A DNA stretch of 64,000 nt from Paenibacillus sp. OK003 (GTDB lineage Bacteria; Bacillota; Bacilli; Paenibacillales; Paenibacillaceae): the NCBI RefSeq assembly GCF_900109515.1, contig NZ_FOBD01000009.1, positions 248,001 to 312,000 on the forward strand, given 5' to 3'. Below, one piece after another: positions 41,548-49,262 of this stretch. Each line of letters opens with the position of its first letter. Position 1 is the first letter of the stretch. Position numbers and translations under genes: made by a program. The notes below the pieces were generated by a model. It saw nothing but the letters and a program-made list of their open reading frames with translations. It searched no databases and had not been told where the DNA came from.

Positions 41548-44196
41548 TTAACCGCCAGTTCCAGCTTGAGAATCTGTCGGTGCATTCGTTTCTCCATTGT
41601 TGACGTTGTTTCCACCATCTGGTGGCGTGACTACTTCGCCCGGTGTCGTTACAGACCCATCATTTGAACCTTCACCCGTACCTCCAGGTTCTGTTGTTCC
41701 CTGTCCAGGTGAGGTGTTTCCTTCTCCGGTCTGTCCGTTCCCTTGACCTGTCCCGCCGTTGTTTCCATTATTCCCGTTACCATTGTTGCCATTTTCATTT
41801 CCGTTGCCATTGTTACCCTCAGAACCTCCATTCCCCGGCGAACCGTTGTCTGGATTTTCTGTTCCTGGCTGCTCTGTACCCGGTTCCGTTCCTGGCTCCG
41901 TGCCCGTATCTGGCTGTTCCGGTTCCAATTCCTCCGCTTCAATCATCAGCGATATAATGTTGGATGGATCCGTCTCCTGTCCTGAAGTCAGATCATAAGC
42001 TGTCACATAATACTCATAAGTAAGACCAGGGAGCGCACTTAGATCCTGCGCACTGGTCGAACCCACCGCATCTAAAAGATGGGTGAACTGTCCCTCAGAT
42101 GTTTCTTTTCTGTAAATCCGATACTGTGTCGAGGAATCCCCCGTTGAAGTCCAGTTCAACGATACAGTTTGCGTAGATGGATCATACCCACCATTCAAAC
42201 CACTCACTGAAAGCGTTGGCTGCTCTGGTTCTTTTTCCGGCGGAGGTGTCTGGGCTCCTGCGGGAGCTTTGAAGTCCTTCACAGGAACGCCTTTCAACGC
42301 ATCTCCCATAACTTTGGCAAAGAACGCCGCTGACAGCTTACTGCTATTCTTGAGCATATGGGTTGCATCAGGATTGTCGTAACCCATCCATACTGCCGCA
42401 GTCCATTCTGGCGTGTACCCGACGAACCAAACATCACGGTTGGCACTGTTGCCGGAAATACCACTCTGAACGGTTCCCGTCTTACCTGCAACCGGTCGAT
42501 CCAGACGCGCCGAACGACCTGTACCGTCATTGACTACATTTTGCAGCATCTTAGTCAGAGAATAAGCATTTTGCTCACTCATGACACGTGTTGTTTCCGA
42601 TTTATCGTGCTTATAGGTCGTTTTCCCTGCGCTATCCTTAATTTCCTTAATGGAATACGCCTGCTGGTACTCACCCAGATTGGCGAATGCGCTATAGGCT
42701 TGCGCCATTTCCAGCGTATTCGTTCCTTTGCTAAGCCCCCCCAGCGCAATCGCTAGGTTTTTGTCTTCATCCGTAAGCTGGATACCTACGCTTTTTGCAA
42801 ACTGAACACCTGTATTCACACCAATTTTGTTTAAGAGCCATACTGCCGGGATATTCTCCGATTTTGTAATGGCATCCGTCATGCTAATGGTTGAAGAATA
42901 CCCATGCAAGTTACCCGGACAGTAATTGCCGAAGCATTGCTTTTCATTACTGAGAGGTGAGTTTGCATTGTAATCACCTGATTCAAGAGCCGGTGCATAA
43001 GTCACAATCGGTTTAAATGCCGATCCAGGCTGTCTGCGACTCTGTGTTACCCGGCTATAACCCTTCGTTTGATAATCCCGTCCGCCCAGCAAGGCGACGA
43101 GACTGCCGTTTTCATGGTTCATAATTACCATGGAGCCTTGGACCTGCTGATCATCTTTGCTTGACTCAAACAAACTATCATCCGAGAACGCACTCTCCAT
43201 GGCTGTTTGAGCCTGAGCATCCATCGTCGTGTAAATTTTATACCCGCCGATATTCAGATCATCCTCCGTTTTACCAGTCACTTTCTCTGCTTCACGAAGA
43301 ACATAGTCGATAAAGGCTTGATATTTCTGATCTTTCTCAGGCGGTGTATAATCATAATCTACTTCTTTGGCTTCATCCATTTCCGCCTTCGTGATGTAAC
43401 CTTGCTCATACATCAGCTGCAATACCACAGCACGACGTGCCTTGGAATCGTTTGGATTGCTCAGCGGGTTATAGGCGGAAGGCCCTTTAGGCATCGCTGC
43501 CAATGTGGCAATTTGCCAGATCTTCAGCTCATTAAGGTCAGACACCCCAAAATAAAATTCAGACGCTGCCTTAATTCCATAACGCTGATGACCAAAGAAA
43601 ATCCGGTTCAGATACATCGTCAGAATTTCATCTTTTGTGTACTTTCGCTCCAATGCCATTGCAATGGAAACCTCTGTCGCTTTGCGGAAGAAGGTCTTAT
43701 CACGGGACAAGAACATATTTTTCGCAAGCTGCTGTGTCAGCGTACTGCCACCTTCCACCATGGAGCGGGCCATGACGTCTTTTACCGCCGCACGTCCGAT
43801 GGACCAGATATCCACGCCCTGATGCTCGTAGAATCGTTTATCCTCCGTAGCAACAAAAGCTTCCTTTACTAAATCCGGAATATCTTCTTCTTTGACCGGC
43901 TCCAGCTTCTGAATGGACAACTCGCCCATTAACTGGCCGTTGCGGTCATATACTTTTGAAGTTTCATTAATTGTTGTTTTGTCCATGTTCGCTTTGAGCA
44001 GATTTTCGCCACTCACCATAATAAATAAATATCCACCCAGTGCACAGAATATGGCGATGGCCATGGTGAAAAACAGTGTCCATCCAACGCGTTTACCCGT
44101 AATTTTTTTCTTTTTAGAGGTCTTTGGCTTCGCTTTTTTGGTTGACTTGTTATTGCTGTTGCGATTGTTAGACCTCGACAACGGATCGTTTGGCAT
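41548..44196 (-). CDS. Class A penicillin-binding protein (PBP1A family) with FN3 and Gly/Asn-rich tail
   Basis: 882 residues from the ATG at 44196, set by AGGAGGT four bases upstream; the longer frame to 44250 is not needed. Order: basic cytoplasmic tail, one transmembrane helix (about 38-60), GT51 glycosyltransferase with EDKRFYEHQGVD (about 120) and GGSTLTQQLAKN, then transpeptidase with SAFK (about 392), SEN (about 444) and KTGT (about 568). A fibronectin-III-like domain (about 660-750) and a Pro/Glu then Asn/Gly-rich tail follow. It polymerises and cross-links peptidoglycan outside the membrane. The long low-complexity tail is probably extracellular and wall-interacting. Confidence 0.95.
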   Translation of the reverse strand: MPNDPLSRSNNRNSNNKSTKKAKPKTSKKKKITGKRVGWTLFFTMAIAIFCALGGYLFIMVSGENLLKANMDKTTINETSKVYDRNGQLMGELSIQKLEPVKEEDIPDLVKEAFVATEDKRFYEHQGVDIWSIGRAAVKDVMARSMVEGGSTLTQQLAKNMFLSRDKTFFRKATEVSIAMALERKYTKDEILTMYLNRIFFGHQRYGIKAASEFYFGVSDLNELKIWQIATLAAMPKGPSAYNPLSNPNDSKARRAVVLQLMYEQGYITKAEMDEAKEVDYDYTPPEKDQKYQAFIDYVLREAEKVTGKTEDDLNIGGYKIYTTMDAQAQTAMESAFSDDSLFESSKDDQQVQGSMVIMNHENGSLVALLGGRDYQTKGYSRVTQSRRQPGSAFKPIVTYAPALESGDYNANSPLSNEKQCFGNYCPGNLHGYSSTISMTDAITKSENIPAVWLLNKIGVNTGVQFAKSVGIQLTDEDKNLAIALGGLSKGTNTLEMAQAYSAFANLGEYQQAYSIKEIKDSAGKTTYKHDKSETTRVMSEQNAYSLTKMLQNVVNDGTGRSARLDRPVAGKTGTVQSGISGNSANRDVWFVGYTPEWTAAVWMGYDNPDATHMLKNSSKLSAAFFAKVMGDALKGVPVKDFKAPAGAQTPPPEKEPEQPTLSVSGLNGGYDPSTQTVSLNWTSTGDSSTQYRIYRKETSEGQFTHLLDAVGSTSAQDLSALPGLTYEYYVTAYDLTSGQETDPSNIISLMIEAEELEPEQPDTGTEPGTEPGTEQPGTENPDNGSPGNGGSEGNNGNGNENGNNGNGNNGNNGGTGQGNGQTGEGNTSPGQGTTEPGGTGEGSNDGSVTTPGEVVTPPDGGNNVNNGETNAPTDSQAGTGG

Positions 44197-44363
44197 GTTA
44201 CCTCCTGACTCCCTTTCAATTGCATAATTTCTATTCGTCTGCTGGCTCAAGCTCCATTGAGCTTATTTTGCCCGGAATGAAAAGAACAACCCTTATTCAG
44301 GTTGCTCTGTTTCAATTCCTATACTTGTAGACGAAATGGTTGATAAAAAGGTTTCGTAATTTT

Positions 44364-44606
44364 TTAAGCTTCGCCGCTATTATCTTGCTGCATCAGCGAT
44401 ACGCTGCGTTGCGGCGTGAACGTGGAGATGGCGTGCTTGTAGACCATTTGCTGGCGTCCGTCGCTGTCAATGACGATCGTAAAATTGTCAAATGCCTTGA
44501 TCGTTCCGCGGATTTGAAAGCCATTGGTCAGATAGACCGTAGCAGGAATGTTTTCTTTCCGCAGTTGGTTCAAGAACGTATCTTGGATGTTGATGGACTT
44601 GTTCAT
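44364..44606 (-). CDS. hfq: Hfq RNA chaperone
   Basis: 80 residues from the ATG at 44606 (GGGGGT upstream). Sm1 motif [20 protein letters not shown] with [20 protein letters not shown], Sm2 motif [10 protein letters not shown], all as in Firmicute Hfq (YKHA). Forms a hexamer binding small RNAs and mRNAs. In many Bacilli hfq follows miaA; here it lies downstream of miaA on the same strand but is separated by a small membrane protein gene and a terminator, so it has its own transcription unit. C-terminal tail is short. Confidence 0.97.
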   Translation of the reverse strand: MNKSINIQDTFLNQLRKENIPATVYLTNGFQIRGTIKAFDNFTIVIDSDGRQQMVYKHAISTFTPQRSVSLMQQDNSGEA

Positions 44607-44840
44607 TAGCCGTACCCCCATTGGTTCATTTGAATTCGTGTTATAAGTAATATTCAATATCGCTGAGTAGCTTTCGTGCTATTATATCATGAACGGATTC
44701 ATATAATCCACAAAAACCCCTTGCCTGCTATTTTGCACCTATGCCTGAGCCTCGCTTGCAACTAGAAGACTTATCCATTATACACCGCTTGTCAGAATTG
44801 CAAAAGAGGGACAAATTCTACCTTTTCCCACGTTTCTCTT

Positions 44841-45062
44841 CTACTTTTCTGGATCAGTATACAGTTTCTCTTCTTCTCTGACTAACATAATATTTTGCCG
44901 ATTTTTTCTATCATGGATTAAGAGTTTCAGGTATGTATTGGTATTGATTAGAACGATAATTAACCAAATTAAGGCGATAAGACCTCCTACGGCAAAACCA
45001 ATTCCAAATAACCCTGAGAAAAAGAGATATAAACTTGCCACTCCGCTCGGTTCTGCACTCAT
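44841..45062 (-). CDS. Small membrane protein
   Basis: 73 residues from the ATG at 45062 (AAGGAGG eight bases upstream). One long or two adjacent hydrophobic helices (about 9-45: LYLFFSGLFGIGFAVGGLIA, LIWLIIVLINTNTYLKLL), then a charged cytoplasmic tail (HDRKNRQNIMLVREEEK). No known family. Lies between miaA and hfq on the same strand, after the miaA terminator. Possibly a stress or envelope microprotein; function unknown. Confidence 0.6.
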   Translation of the reverse strand: MSAEPSGVASLYLFFSGLFGIGFAVGGLIALIWLIIVLINTNTYLKLLIHDRKNRQNIMLVREEEKLYTDPEK

Positions 45063-45225
45063 AAAATCTTCCTCCTTCCCACTTTGCCTTAGAATCAAAA
45101 TCAATTAGCCAGTCAGTTGAATTCATTTTAATATTTATGTTATTTTTTTACAATGAATTATTTGCTTAAATTTGTATACAACTCCGATTATTCCCTCTTA
45201 TAGTGCCATCATTTTATATAAAAAG

Positions 45226-45263
45226 TAAAAACCTCCACCTTTTATTGCTAAAAGATAGAGGTT
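45226..45263 (-). terminator. Terminator behind miaA
   Basis: Minus strand AACCTCTATCTTTTA pairs with TAAAAGGTGGAGGTT and is followed by TTTACTTTTT. It ends the mutS-mutL-methyltransferase-miaA run. A second small stem (GGTGGG/CCACC) precedes it. Confidence 0.8.
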
Positions 45264-45302
45264 CTAAAGTCCTAAAGAGGTGGAAAATCCCACCCTCTAT
45301 AT

Positions 45303-46253
45303 TCAGTCAAACTTGTGTTTGATCATCTCACATACATGGGCATAATTCCCTGCAAAATCTTCGGTATCCGTCATATCCACCCATTCGATGTCCTTCATAT
45401 GCCGGAACCAGGACAATTGCCGCTTGGCAAAACGACGCGTATCCCTTTTCAGCCACTCCACCGCAGCATCCCAGCTTACTTCACCCTGAAGATAAGCCGC
45501 AATTTCCTTATAACCGAGCCCCTGCATGGAGATATGTCCTCTCGCTACGCCGCGCTCCAGTAATGACTTGACCTCATCTACCAGGCCCTGCTCGATCATA
45601 AGATCAATTCGCTCTTCCACTCGGGCATACAACTTCTGACGATCCATGGTCAAACCCACAATAAGCAGGTCATATGGAGACTCTTTTTTCTGGGAAGCCA
45701 GCTGCTCGGACAACTTCTCACCTGTAAGGTGATAGATCTCCAGTGCACGAACAATTCGGCGCTGGTCATTCGGATGCAGTCGCTCTGCACTAACCGGATC
45801 AATGACCCTCAGCTTATCATGTAACGCCTGCGGGCCATGTTGCTCTGCATAACGGAACTGTTCATCCCGAAACGCTTCATCCGAGCCGCTGTCCGAGAAT
45901 TGAAAGCCATAACATACCGATTCCACATACAGACCCGTACCACCAACAATAAAAGGCAATTTGCCGCGCTCATGGATTTCCCCGATCAGACGTGTGCAGC
46001 TCTCCTGAAATTCCGCCACGGAATAGGGGTATTCCGGTTCATGGATGTCGATGAGGTGATGGGGCACACCCTTCATTTCATCGCGAGTAATTTTGGCCGT
46101 CCCGATATCCATTTCGCGATATACCTGCATGGAATCCCCCGAAATAATCTCGCAATTGAACGCCTGCGCAAGCTCAATACTCATTCTTGTTTTGCCTACT
46201 GCTGTTGGTCCAACCAGCACAAGCACCTTCGGTTTAACTTCCGCTTTCAACAT
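45303..46253 (-). CDS. miaA: tRNA dimethylallyltransferase
   Basis: 316 residues. P-loop GPTAVGKTRMSIELA at about 14-28, then SGDSMQVYREMDIGTAK, HHLIDIHEPEYPYSVAEFQ, IVGGTGLYVESVCYGF, ALEIYHLTGE and RDTRRFAKRQLSWFRH. MiaA adds dimethylallyl to A37 of tRNAs reading UNN codons, the first step of ms2i6A. The gene overlaps the upstream methyltransferase by 20 bp and belongs to the mutS-mutL run, a standard Bacillus/Paenibacillus arrangement. Full length. Confidence 0.97.
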   Translation of the reverse strand: MLKAEVKPKVLVLVGPTAVGKTRMSIELAQAFNCEIISGDSMQVYREMDIGTAKITRDEMKGVPHHLIDIHEPEYPYSVAEFQESCTRLIGEIHERGKLPFIVGGTGLYVESVCYGFQFSDSGSDEAFRDEQFRYAEQHGPQALHDKLRVIDPVSAERLHPNDQRRIVRALEIYHLTGEKLSEQLASQKKESPYDLLIVGLTMDRQKLYARVEERIDLMIEQGLVDEVKSLLERGVARGHISMQGLGYKEIAAYLQGEVSWDAAVEWLKRDTRRFAKRQLSWFRHMKDIEWVDMTDTEDFAGNYAHVCEMIKHKFD

Positions 46254-47019
46254 TAATCACTCCGTACAGTGTTTTTGCATTGCCCCGGTCGTGTACTTCA
46301 AAACCGAGTCTCGTAAACTCCGCGCTGCCGCGCTTCTCTTTCATAACTACCCGCTTGCGGGCAACTCGTTTCGCTTCAATAATACTCTGTTCATCCAATG
46401 CATTTGGATTTGCATAATCTCGCAAAGGCTGTATGGCGCTTGAATCAAGCATCGGTTCACGAAACATCGGATCGAAATATACCGTGTCACAGCTTCGGTC
46501 TGGCAAGGAACGCAGCAAATCAAGATGATTCGCATGCCGCAGTTCAATACGCCGGAAAGCTTCGTTAACCGCAGGCTTAATGCTCTCGTATTGAGACATG
46601 CCTTCTACCAATAAGGTGTACAGTGGGAGTGAGCTTTCACAGGCGATGACCCGACCACTTTTGCCTACAGCAACCGAGAATACCAGTGCATCGGTACCCA
46701 ATCCTGCTGTACAATCGATAACGGTATCCCCTTCAAGGATTGCCCCCGCGTCCAGCATCGGATCAGCTTCTCCATTCAACACACGTTTGGCCCGAACAAA
46801 TCCCATACTGGGGTGAAACTCAAGCAGCGGTGAATCGGGACGAAACAAACGAACTTTACCCTGAAGCACAACTACAATTTCATCTATTCCATAATGTGCA
46901 ATCAGTGCTGGTAAAGACATTTTTTTGCGCGGTACATAGGTTCCTCCCGTTGTTTCCGCCAGGTTTCGTGCACGTTCCACAAGGTGGCCTGCTTCCTTTT
47001 CACCGGTTGTAATATACAT
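46234..47019 (-). CDS. Class I SAM-dependent methyltransferase (RsmJ-like)
   Basis: 261 residues. SAM-binding motif I DTVIDCTAGLGTDALVFSVA, acidic loop VIACESSLPLYTLL, and the FDPMF motif (TVYFDPMFREP) typical of the RsmJ/YpiP-like group. The N-terminus (ERARNLAETTGGTYVPRKK) also follows this group. RsmJ methylates a guanine in 16S rRNA in enterobacteria; the target of the Gram-positive relatives is not proven, so rRNA is only likely. Lies between mutL and miaA, translationally linked to both (18-bp gap; overlap with miaA). Confidence 0.8.
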   Translation of the reverse strand: MYITTGEKEAGHLVERARNLAETTGGTYVPRKKMSLPALIAHYGIDEIVVVLQGKVRLFRPDSPLLEFHPSMGFVRAKRVLNGEADPMLDAGAILEGDTVIDCTAGLGTDALVFSVAVGKSGRVIACESSLPLYTLLVEGMSQYESIKPAVNEAFRRIELRHANHLDLLRSLPDRSCDTVYFDPMFREPMLDSSAIQPLRDYANPNALDEQSIIEAKRVARKRVVMKEKRGSAEFTRLGFEVHDRGNAKTLYGVINVESGS

Positions 47020-47036
47020 AACTTCCTCCTAAATAG

Positions 47037-49241
47037 CTACATGACCCGTTTGAACAATTTCTCCAGATCATAGGTTGAAAATGACACCACAATCGGTCTC
47101 CCGTGTGGACAAGTATACGGTTGACGGCAAGCACCAAGACGCTGAATCAACACTTCCGCCTCCTGATCCGTCAATTTCTGATTGGCTTTGATGGACGCCT
47201 TGCAAGAGCACATAATAGACGCCGCTTCTCGCATCTTGGCAACATCAATACTACGTTCACTCAGCACCCATTCTGACATCTCTTCAATAATGTCTTTCTC
47301 GTCCCCTTTGGGGAACCAGAACGGGTGGGAACGCACCCGGAAGGTTTGCCCGCCGAAATGTTCCAAATAGACGCCTGCCTGCTCGAACCAAGCCAGTCTT
47401 GTTTTGAGCTTTTCGGTCTCGGATGGTGTGAACTCCAGTGTAATGGGCAGCAGCAGCTCCTGCGAAGCCTGAGCCGGATTGCCAAACTGCTCGTAGTAAT
47501 ACTCGTAATTCACCCGTTCATGGGCCGCATGCTGATCAATCAGATATAGACCATCTTGATTTTGTGCAATCAAGTACGTCCCGTGATGCTGCCCAATCAG
47601 GCTTAATTCAGGAAACGCAGGCATGGAAACATCCGATTTAACGGCAGATGCCAGCCTTGCCGGGTCCGGTAAACTTGGAGCCTTCCAGCTTCGCTCTCCT
47701 TTTGCACCTGCCGCAGATGGATTATATGATGAACGTCCTTCTCTAACCGGAGAATTCACCGAATTGGAACGATACGCAGAAGTCGGAGCCTGTGAAGTCG
47801 ATAGTTCCTTATCCTCAGTTGAAGGTAAGGCATCTTTCGCAGCACGATCTGTAGCAGCACCGGAACTTCCACTCACAGCAGAAGCTGAATCGCTACGGGA
47901 ACTTTCGTCATCACTATAATTATGCTTCAGAACATTAACTCCAGAGTCCCCGCTCAACATCCCAAATGGATCATAGGCTAGTGGTATCTCGGGTGGAGCT
48001 TCAGGCAAAGGCAGCGTCTGACCCTCCCCGTTTCCATCAGAACCTGATTGCACATCAGCCGGAGCATCCAAATCATCGTCCTCCGAAGTCATTTTAGTAA
48101 GGCCAGCATTTTTCCCTAATGGACCCTGTTGCCCATACCCTGGAGATTCCGATTCGTCCTTTAGAGGACCTCTCGGGAACAGAAATTGTTCCTGAATAAA
48201 GGAACTGTTATCTCCACGTCTGATTTGCTGCTTGGTTACCTGTGGAATAAGCACTTCCTTACGTAATATGCCACGCAGTGTCGTTTCCACAAACTCGTAC
48301 AGTTCCGCTTCCTTGCTGAAACGAACCTCCAGCTTCGCCGGATGCACGTTCACATCAACCAGGGATGGATGCATTTCCAATTGCACCACGACAAGCGGGA
48401 ACCGATTAATAGGCAGCAGCGTATGATACGCCTTCAGAATAGCCTGGTTGAGCCCATAATTTCGAATAAATCGTCCATTCACAATGGTCGACATGCCGCC
48501 ACGATTGGCACGAGTCCATTCCGGCAAACTGATCAGCCCACTCACACGATAGTCCAGACTCTCTCCCTGAATGGGAAGCATCGCTTTGGCGGCGCTTGTA
48601 CCATAGATTGCTGCAACCACTTGCAGCAGATCCCCATTGCCCAGCGTCTGAAGCAGCGTATTTTCATTATGTCGCAGTGTGAACGAGATATTCGGATGAG
48701 ACATCGCCATGCGATAGAGAACATCCGAGATATGTCCCAGCTCAGTCTGGATCGTTTTCATATATTTAAGTCTAGCCGGCGTATTGAAAAATAGTTCTTT
48801 TACCTCAAAGTCCGTGCCTTGGGGTGAGGTTTCATCCTCATGTGAGAGAAGTTTGCCGCCCTCAATCACGATTCGGCGTCCTCGCCCATCATTCCCGCTG
48901 GCCGATAACACTTCCACCTTGGAGACAGCGGCAATACTCGCCAAGGCCTCTCCCCGGAATCCAAGACTTGTGATCTGGAACAAATCGCGGCCATGAGCTA
49001 TTTTACTGGTTGCATGACGATAGAAGGCTGTTTCCATATCCTCTGGCTCGATACCAGCACCATTGTCTTTGACCCGAATACGGAGCAGTCCGCCCTCTTC
49101 CACCGTAACATCAATCTTGGAGGCGCCTGCATCCACCGAGTTTTCGAGCAGCTCCTTGACAACTGAAGCAGGCCGTTCGACCACCTCACCTGCTGCAATC
49201 TGGTTGGCAATATGTTCATCAAGCACATGAATTTTCGCCAC
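47037..49241 (-). CDS. mutL: DNA mismatch repair protein MutL
   Basis: 734 residues. GHKL ATPase: ELLENSVDAGASKIDVTVEE, DNGAGI, TSLGFRGEALASIAAVS at about 92-108, then the transducer domain with NGRFIRNYGLNQAI and DVNVHPAKLEVRF. A long low-complexity linker (about 345-530) follows, then the C-terminal endonuclease domain with DQHAAHERVNYEYYYEQ (about 567), CSCKASIKANQKL and CPHGRPIVV, the metal-binding motifs of nicking MutL proteins. Acts with MutS to remove replication errors. The linker is longer than in B. subtilis. Start MAKIHVLDEHIANQIAAGEV is canonical. Confidence 0.98.
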   Translation of the reverse strand: MAKIHVLDEHIANQIAAGEVVERPASVVKELLENSVDAGASKIDVTVEEGGLLRIRVKDNGAGIEPEDMETAFYRHATSKIAHGRDLFQITSLGFRGEALASIAAVSKVEVLSASGNDGRGRRIVIEGGKLLSHEDETSPQGTDFEVKELFFNTPARLKYMKTIQTELGHISDVLYRMAMSHPNISFTLRHNENTLLQTLGNGDLLQVVAAIYGTSAAKAMLPIQGESLDYRVSGLISLPEWTRANRGGMSTIVNGRFIRNYGLNQAILKAYHTLLPINRFPLVVVQLEMHPSLVDVNVHPAKLEVRFSKEAELYEFVETTLRGILRKEVLIPQVTKQQIRRGDNSSFIQEQFLFPRGPLKDESESPGYGQQGPLGKNAGLTKMTSEDDDLDAPADVQSGSDGNGEGQTLPLPEAPPEIPLAYDPFGMLSGDSGVNVLKHNYSDDESSRSDSASAVSGSSGAATDRAAKDALPSTEDKELSTSQAPTSAYRSNSVNSPVREGRSSYNPSAAGAKGERSWKAPSLPDPARLASAVKSDVSMPAFPELSLIGQHHGTYLIAQNQDGLYLIDQHAAHERVNYEYYYEQFGNPAQASQELLLPITLEFTPSETEKLKTRLAWFEQAGVYLEHFGGQTFRVRSHPFWFPKGDEKDIIEEMSEWVLSERSIDVAKMREAASIMCSCKASIKANQKLTDQEAEVLIQRLGACRQPYTCPHGRPIVVSFSTYDLEKLFKRVM

Positions 49242-49262
49242 AGGTTTTCCCCTCCCCTATAC

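Noticed and set aside
41643..41998. Plus-strand and alternative minus-strand frames
   Set aside because: Low-complexity shadows of the Gly/Asn-rich tail of the penicillin-binding protein.
43207..43872. 221-residue plus-strand frame
   Set aside because: Antisense to the glycosyltransferase domain of the penicillin-binding protein, no ribosome site.
47623..47919. 98-residue plus-strand frame
   Set aside because: Shadow of the MutL low-complexity linker.
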